16,877 nucleotides of DNA, taken from NCBI GenBank assembly GCA_022709925.1, contig JAKLHX010000006.1, forward strand, positions 1 through 16,877, written 5' to 3'. Of this stretch, positions 13,040 to 16,877 are shown one piece after another (positions within the stretch are counted from its first letter, which is position 1; each line of letters opens with the position of its first letter). A program made the translations under genes and the position numbers. Source of the stretch: Candidatus Margulisiibacteriota bacterium. Lineage in GTDB: Bacteria > Margulisbacteria > WOR-1 > JAKLHX01. The notes under the pieces are model-generated. The model was not told where the DNA came from. It saw only the letters and a list, made by a program, of their open reading frames with translations, and searched no databases.

Positions 13040-15133
13040 ATGCGAAAAATCCCCCTGTTTGTCTTGATGGCGATAGGCATATCTATTGTCTTTTCTTCCT
13101 GCGGCAGAGCTCCGTCAAGGTATCCGCGTGTTTACAATGAACTTGGCAAGGTCATGGTGGTTGAATATCACCGGATAGAGGATAAGGAAGGGGACTGGGT
13201 CCGTTCAGCGGATAATTTCAGGAAAGACTTGGAACGTTTTTATAAGCTCGGTTATGTCCTTGTAAGCGTAAAGGACTTCTTCAACGATAATTATGTCAAA
13301 GTCCCGGCGGGTAAAAAGCCGTTGATAATGACATTCGATGACGGACATCCTACGCAGTTCAGGTGGCTTATAGTGGACGGAACAACTGTCGAGGGTAGGG
13401 ACGGGTTCCCGAAAGTGGACCCGAACTGCGCTGTAGGAATACTTGACGATTTTCATAAAAAGCATCCGGACTTCGGCAGGTCTGCGACGTTTTTCCTTAA
13501 TTCTATAGCGTTCTACCAGAGCGAATGTCCGTCCCTCTGGAAGAAAAAGCTGCAATATCTCGTAAAGACCGGACGGGAGCTCGGCAATCACACTTTCAAT
13601 CATGACGACCTGTCCGGACTGGAATATGTCGGCATAAAAAAAACCTTGGCTATGCAGCAGGCAAAGATACAAGAAGCGGTCCCGTCCTATGAAGCCTCAT
13701 CTGTTGCGCTTCCTTTCGGCATACTTCCTAAAAAAGGGAAGTGGCTTTTGCAGAGGGGCGAATACAACGGCATCTCATACGATTATAAAGTCGCATTCCT
13801 TGTCGGGTCCGCGCCGACATATCCCCCATACCACAAAAAATTCGATCCTGCTCTGGTGCAGAGGGTGCAGGCGAGCGACAGCGAGCTGGACAAGTGGCTG
13901 CCTCTTATGGAAAAGAACTCGGACGAATATTTTATCAGCGATGGCGACCCGAATGCCGTTTCCGTACAGGAAAAAGACCTGCCGCTCGTGGAAAAGACCG
14001 CATTAAGGGCAGGAATGAAGATAAGGGTTTGTTCAAATGAGGCGGTCGTCAGGGAGATAAAGATAGGATCAAAAAAAAACAGGTTCAAACGGATCAAGAC
14101 CGCCGGTAGAGGGGTTTATTTTACTTTTCACAGCGCCGGTATACCAAGCCGCATAGACAGTGTCATAAACAACTTCAAAAAGACCGGGTTCAACACTCTT
14201 GTAATAGACATGAAAGATGTTGAAGGGACCGTGGGCGTCAGTCTTGAAGCTCCTGCAGCGGACAAAATAGGCGCGAGCGATATTATTTATGTAAAAGACC
14301 TGAAAGGGATAGTGGACAAGCTGCACAAAGAAGGGGTGATCGTATCCGCAAGGATAGCCGTTTTCAAGGACAGGTATCTCGCAAAACACAGGAGCGACCT
14401 GGCTTTGAGGGACGTCGGCGGAGGCATCCATGTCGAAAATGACGGGGTGAATTGGGTGGACCCGTTCTCTCAGGAAGTCTGGGATTACAACATTGATATA
14501 GCCGAGGCAGCAATAAAATGCGGGGTGGACGAGATACAGTTCGATTACATAAGATTCCCTGAAAAAGGACATCCCGACAGGATCTCTGTCCCCGCATACA
14601 AGTCAAAATACCAGGCGATAGAAGGATTTCTGAAGAGGGTAAATGAGCGTCTGGATAAATATAACGTTTCGATCGCGATAGATGTTTTCGGCGTCATGAG
14701 CTGGTTAAAAGAACGGGATATCGAGATCATAGGGCAAAGAGTAGGGGAGATGGCAAAATATGTTGACGTGGTATGCCCCATGCTCTATCCGTCGCATTTT
14801 GACAGCGGATTCGACGGCCACCCTGACCCGGCCAACGACCCTTATACTTTTATAAAAAGGGGCTGCGAAAAAACATCGGCACTTATAAAAGGATCTGATG
14901 CGAAAATGGTGCCATGGATACAGGGGTTTACCTGGCGGGTGGATGATTTCAATGAAGACTACATCTTAAAACAGGTAAAAGCCGCGAAAGACTGCGGTAT
15001 ACAGGATTACCTTGTCTGGAATGCCGGCAATAATTACACGGTAACTTATGGAGCCTTGACCTCCCCTCGCCCTGTTAAGGCCGTGCCTGCCGGCAGGCAG
15101 GGAGAGGGGCAGGGGGTGAGGGTTAATCAATAA
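13040..15133 (+). CDS. Lipoprotein: NodB-type polysaccharide deacetylase fused to DUF4015 glycoside-hydrolase-like domain
   Basis: Envelope-anchored carbohydrate enzyme of 697 residues from ATG 13040. The N-terminus MRKIPLFVLMAIGISIVFSS followed by Cys21 is a signal peptide with a probable lipobox (FSSC), so it should be lipid-anchored. The NodB domain (about 37-230) shows VVEYHRI, MTFDDG (97-102, catalytic/metal Asp100/101), HTFNH (184-188, metal His pair) and ALPFG (223-227). A linker of about 120 residues follows. The DUF4015 TIM-barrel-like domain (about 355-675) has GVYFTFHSAG, LVIDMKDVEGTVGV, GVDEIQFDYIRFP (495-507), AIDVFGVMSW (546-555) and DYLVWNAGNNYTVTYGAL. The last 20 or so residues are encoded by a palindromic repeat. 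The frame stays open upstream to 12632 but overlaps ssb and lacks a secretion signal, so that start is rejected. Domains are sure; substrate is unknown. Confidence 0.93.
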   Translation: MRKIPLFVLMAIGISIVFSSCGRAPSRYPRVYNELGKVMVVEYHRIEDKEGDWVRSADNFRKDLERFYKLGYVLVSVKDFFNDNYVKVPAGKKPLIMTFDDGHPTQFRWLIVDGTTVEGRDGFPKVDPNCAVGILDDFHKKHPDFGRSATFFLNSIAFYQSECPSLWKKKLQYLVKTGRELGNHTFNHDDLSGLEYVGIKKTLAMQQAKIQEAVPSYEASSVALPFGILPKKGKWLLQRGEYNGISYDYKVAFLVGSAPTYPPYHKKFDPALVQRVQASDSELDKWLPLMEKNSDEYFISDGDPNAVSVQEKDLPLVEKTALRAGMKIRVCSNEAVVREIKIGSKKNRFKRIKTAGRGVYFTFHSAGIPSRIDSVINNFKKTGFNTLVIDMKDVEGTVGVSLEAPAADKIGASDIIYVKDLKGIVDKLHKEGVIVSARIAVFKDRYLAKHRSDLALRDVGGGIHVENDGVNWVDPFSQEVWDYNIDIAEAAIKCGVDEIQFDYIRFPEKGHPDRISVPAYKSKYQAIEGFLKRVNERLDKYNVSIAIDVFGVMSWLKERDIEIIGQRVGEMAKYVDVVCPMLYPSHFDSGFDGHPDPANDPYTFIKRGCEKTSALIKGSDAKMVPWIQGFTWRVDDFNEDYILKQVKAAKDCGIQDYLVWNAGNNYTVTYGALTSPRPVKAVPAGRQGEGQGVRVNQ
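15062..15122. repeat. G/C-rich palindromic repeat element at the 3' end of the deacetylase gene
   Basis: A perfect 16-bp palindrome, TGCCTGCCGGCAGGCA (15084-15099), is flanked on the left by CCCCTCGCCCT and on the right by GGGAGAGGGGC and AGGGGGTGAGGG, which can pair in part. The block differs in composition from the surrounding coding sequence and is translated as the low-complexity tail AVPAGRQGEGQGVRVNQ. It looks like a dispersed palindromic element of the kind common in candidate-phylum genomes. It also lies between two convergent genes, where it may help stop transcription. Confidence 0.65.
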
Positions 15134-15998
15134 CCTTGTTCAGCGGATATTCTACGATCCCTTGTGCCCCGGCAGATTTTAGCTGAGGGATCATATCCCT
15201 TACGGTCTTTTCTTCGATTATCGTATCAACGTCCACCCATGCAGGGTCTGACAGTTGTGCAATAGTCGGATTTTTAAGCGCCGGCAAACATTTTATAACT
15301 TTATCCAGGTTTTCTTTTAATACGTTCATTTTTAATCCGACCATTGTCTGTGCCTTTAATGCTCCGTCAAGCAGCATAAGAATATTGTCTATTTTGGTCT
15401 TTTTCCATTTGTCTTTGATCGCGTCGCCGTTCGCGATGAATATGGTGTTTGATTCTAGCACCGTATCCAATATCTCAAGATTGTTCGCGCGAAGCGAATT
15501 CCCTGTTTCGGTAAGCTCTATTATCGCGTCCGCGAGGTCGGGGCATTTTGCTTCGGTGGCACCCCACGAGAATTCTACCGTGGCATTCACGCCTTTTTTC
15601 TTGAAATATTCCTTAGATGTGTTGACGAGCTCCGTGGCAACGCGTTTGCCATCAAGGTCTTTCGCGCTCTTTATGCTAGAGCCTTTCGGTGCGGCGAGGA
15701 CCCAGCGAACTTTTCTGAGGCCCTGTTTGGCGTATACAAGGTCTTTTATCGTCTCTACTTTGCAGCCGCTCTCGACCATCCAGTCGGTACCGGTGAGGCC
15801 GCAGTCAAGTACTTTGCTTTCAACGTAGCGGGCCATTTCCTGCGCGCGGATGAGCATCACTTCTATTTCATCGTCATTTATGGTCGGGAAATAAGACCTG
15901 GAAGACACTTTGATCTTGTATCCGGCTTTCGCGAACAGCTCGAATGTTGATTCCTGCAGACTGCCTTTGGGTAAACCCAGTTTTAATTTGCTGGTCAT
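15123..15998 (-). CDS. hisG: ATP phosphoribosyltransferase, long (HisG-L) form
   Basis: First enzyme of histidine biosynthesis: ATP + PRPP gives N1-(5-phosphoribosyl)-ATP and PPi. At 291 residues it is the long hexameric form with a C-terminal histidine-binding ACT-like domain (about 215-291, KNPTIAQLSDPAWVDVDTII), so it does not need HisZ. The N-terminal catalytic lobes have LGLPKGSLQEST (8-18), DCGLTGTDW (65-73) and the PRPP-binding segment CPDLADAIIELTETGNSLRA (152-171). The ATG at 15998 follows an AGGGAGA SD at good spacing. No other his gene is in the window, so the pathway is dispersed. The 3' end overlaps the convergent deacetylase gene by 11 bp. Feedback inhibition by histidine is expected from the domain content. 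Very sure. Confidence 0.96.
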   Translation of the reverse strand: MTSKLKLGLPKGSLQESTFELFAKAGYKIKVSSRSYFPTINDDEIEVMLIRAQEMARYVESKVLDCGLTGTDWMVESGCKVETIKDLVYAKQGLRKVRWVLAAPKGSSIKSAKDLDGKRVATELVNTSKEYFKKKGVNATVEFSWGATEAKCPDLADAIIELTETGNSLRANNLEILDTVLESNTIFIANGDAIKDKWKKTKIDNILMLLDGALKAQTMVGLKMNVLKENLDKVIKCLPALKNPTIAQLSDPAWVDVDTIIEEKTVRDMIPQLKSAGAQGIVEYPLNKVID

Positions 15999-16019
15999 AT
16001 AGTAATCTCCCTTTTTGAT

Positions 16020-16028
16020 ATTCTAACA
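16020..16028 (-). promoter_or_regulatory. Extended -10 promoter of hisG
   Basis: TGTTAGAAT on the minus strand (16028-16020) is a good extended -10. TTGGTC about 19 nt further upstream is a weak -35. The box ends 21 nt before the ATG, leaving a leader of about 14 nt with the AGGGAGA SD. No T-box, attenuator or leader peptide fits. Confidence 0.55.
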
Positions 16029-16052
16029 CAAATCAGCAAAATCGGACCAAAG

Positions 16053-16080
16053 AAAAAACCCCGATTTAATCGGGGTTTTT
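16053..16080. terminator. Rho-independent terminator, bidirectional in form
   Basis: CCCCGA (16059-16064) and TCGGGG (16070-16075) form a G/C-rich stem around a small AT loop, extendable to 8 bp. An A6 run precedes it and a T5 run follows it. On the minus strand it terminates the edge gene, whose stop is at 16110, and so insulates the hisG promoter just downstream. In form it would also stop plus-strand transcription. Confidence 0.9.
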
Positions 16081-16109
16081 ATCTGTAGATCTATTAACGA
16101 GATATCTTA

Positions 16110-16877
16110 TTATTTCCACAAGATAATCGTCGTTATCACATTGGCGCTGGGAGCTGCTCCGTCCTGCACACCAAACATGCCATTCGGTGTGAAAGTCCAA
16201 TCTGTCTGCAGTATTGTGGGTTTGACATAAGGCGTGCCAGCTGGCGGGCTTGTCCACTGTAATCCCGTCTTTGTATCTCCAGGAACGATCGAATTTCCAC
16301 TATTATAATCGGGGAATGAAGACGCTCTGGTTTGATCGTTCTTATATATTCCCGGATCAGTGGGAGTAGCGCCTATTCCTAATGATACTGGATCCGGAAC
16401 ACCAATAATCGATTCATGAAACGCACTCGAAGAAGTAAGCTGTGCAACTCTTCCTGCGTAATCGAGGCTTTCATTTAACACAGGGGGGGCATCGTAAGAA
16501 TACGGTTGATCTCCGGGTTGATCCCCCAGCTCAGTATACGTTGGATAGGTAATTCCATTCTCATAATTGTCAATATATGTAGAATAGGTAAGGCTTGTAG
16601 CAGCAGGATGCTGGATAAGTGGTGTGTCCAATGTCCCCGTTCTTCCGCTCGTCGGGTCTTCCGTTACGGAAACCATTACTTCCGCCTGCGCATCAGTCGG
16701 TAAGAACATCTGTCGCGCATGGTTTGTGGGCACGAAATACCGTATGTCTTCCGGATCCGCGCCTTCTTCTACTGTCAGATAGGCATCCTGTAAAGCCGTT
16801 ACTTGAGGATCTGTAATCTTCTCTTTGCCTCTTACAAACACCATACCGTTGTTATCAATATAACCCTCATTAACCAT
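16110..16877 (-). CDS. Unrecognised protein, C-terminal part at the window edge, probably extracytoplasmic
   Basis: An open minus-strand frame of 255 residues ending ANVITTIILWK, reaching the right edge. The edge codon is ATG but may be internal, since no upstream sequence is available and there is no signal peptide after it. The chain is rich in Thr, Pro, Asp, Ser and Tyr, acidic, with no visible Cys and no hydrophobic segment except the last few residues. A short tandem GDQPGDQPY and many Tyr-Ser/Thr pairs stand out. This resembles the passenger part of a secreted or pilin/surface protein, but I recognise no family. The frame is closed by a stop 30 bp before a strong terminator, which supports a real gene end. 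Ile codons here are more mixed (ATT as well as ATA) than elsewhere in the window. Confidence 0.65.
   Translation of the reverse strand: MVNEGYIDNNGMVFVRGKEKITDPQVTALQDAYLTVEEGADPEDIRYFVPTNHARQMFLPTDAQAEVMVSVTEDPTSGRTGTLDTPLIQHPAATSLTYSTYIDNYENGITYPTYTELGDQPGDQPYSYDAPPVLNESLDYAGRVAQLTSSSAFHESIIGVPDPVSLGIGATPTDPGIYKNDQTRASSFPDYNSGNSIVPGDTKTGLQWTSPPAGTPYVKPTILQTDWTFTPNGMFGVQDGAAPSANVITTIILWK

Overview
This is a gene-dense bacterial contig fragment of moderate G+C. AUA is the dominant Ile codon and AGG/AGA are common for Arg. The first gene has a signal peptide followed by alternating beta-strand patterning, which suggests a diderm. There are no rRNA or tRNA genes to place the organism. Gene content and style resemble uncultivated candidate-phylum genomes, and I would guess Margulisbacteria/Saganbacteria or a similar lineage. 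That assignment is inference only. No CRISPR array, tRNA, rRNA, integrase or insertion sequence was seen.

Layout, left to right. (1) 1-372 (-): 5' part of an exported, probably outer-membrane protein that runs off the left edge. (2) 373-735: intergenic region with an inverted-repeat leader, then an unrecognised 67-residue protein. (3) 732-2897 (-): a nine-TM orphan sensor histidine kinase, divergent from (4) 2997-5714, an SMC-family ATPase that appears to lack the hinge domain. Immediately downstream of smc is (5) an exported phosphodiester glycosidase (NAGPA) family protein whose best start codon is ATC. (6) 6938-8089 (+): a receiver-like/GGDEF protein with an HGDEF active-site motif. It converges on and overlaps (7) a minus-strand run of an M50 protease with CBS domains, a DJ-1/PfpI protein and PolX (family X DNA polymerase with PHP domain). 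(8) 11488-12381 (-): LCP-family envelope enzyme. (9) 12481-12861 (-): a short SSB with an atypical C-terminal tip. (10) 13040-15133 (+): a lipoprotein joining a NodB-type deacetylase to a DUF4015 glycoside-hydrolase-like domain. (11) 15123-15998 (-): long-form hisG. (12) 16053-16080: strong hairpin terminator. (13) 16110-16877 (-): C-terminal part of an unrecognised protein at the right edge.

Themes. Several genes concern the cell envelope and its glycopolymers (LCP, NodB/DUF4015, NAGPA, the edge protein), and several concern the chromosome (SMC, SSB, PolX). Four genes for exported or membrane proteins (starts at 372, 11441, 12381 and 13040) have a good -10 hexamer ending only 7-8 nt before an ATG and no Shine-Dalgarno sequence, so they are predicted to be leaderless. 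The other genes have an SD and, where I can place a promoter, a longer leader. Two G/C-rich palindromic elements (12420-12480 and 15062-15122) lie at gene 3' ends, and one of them is read into protein. The strongest leads are the hinge-less SMC, the leaderless pattern, the ATC start and the palindromic elements at gene ends.
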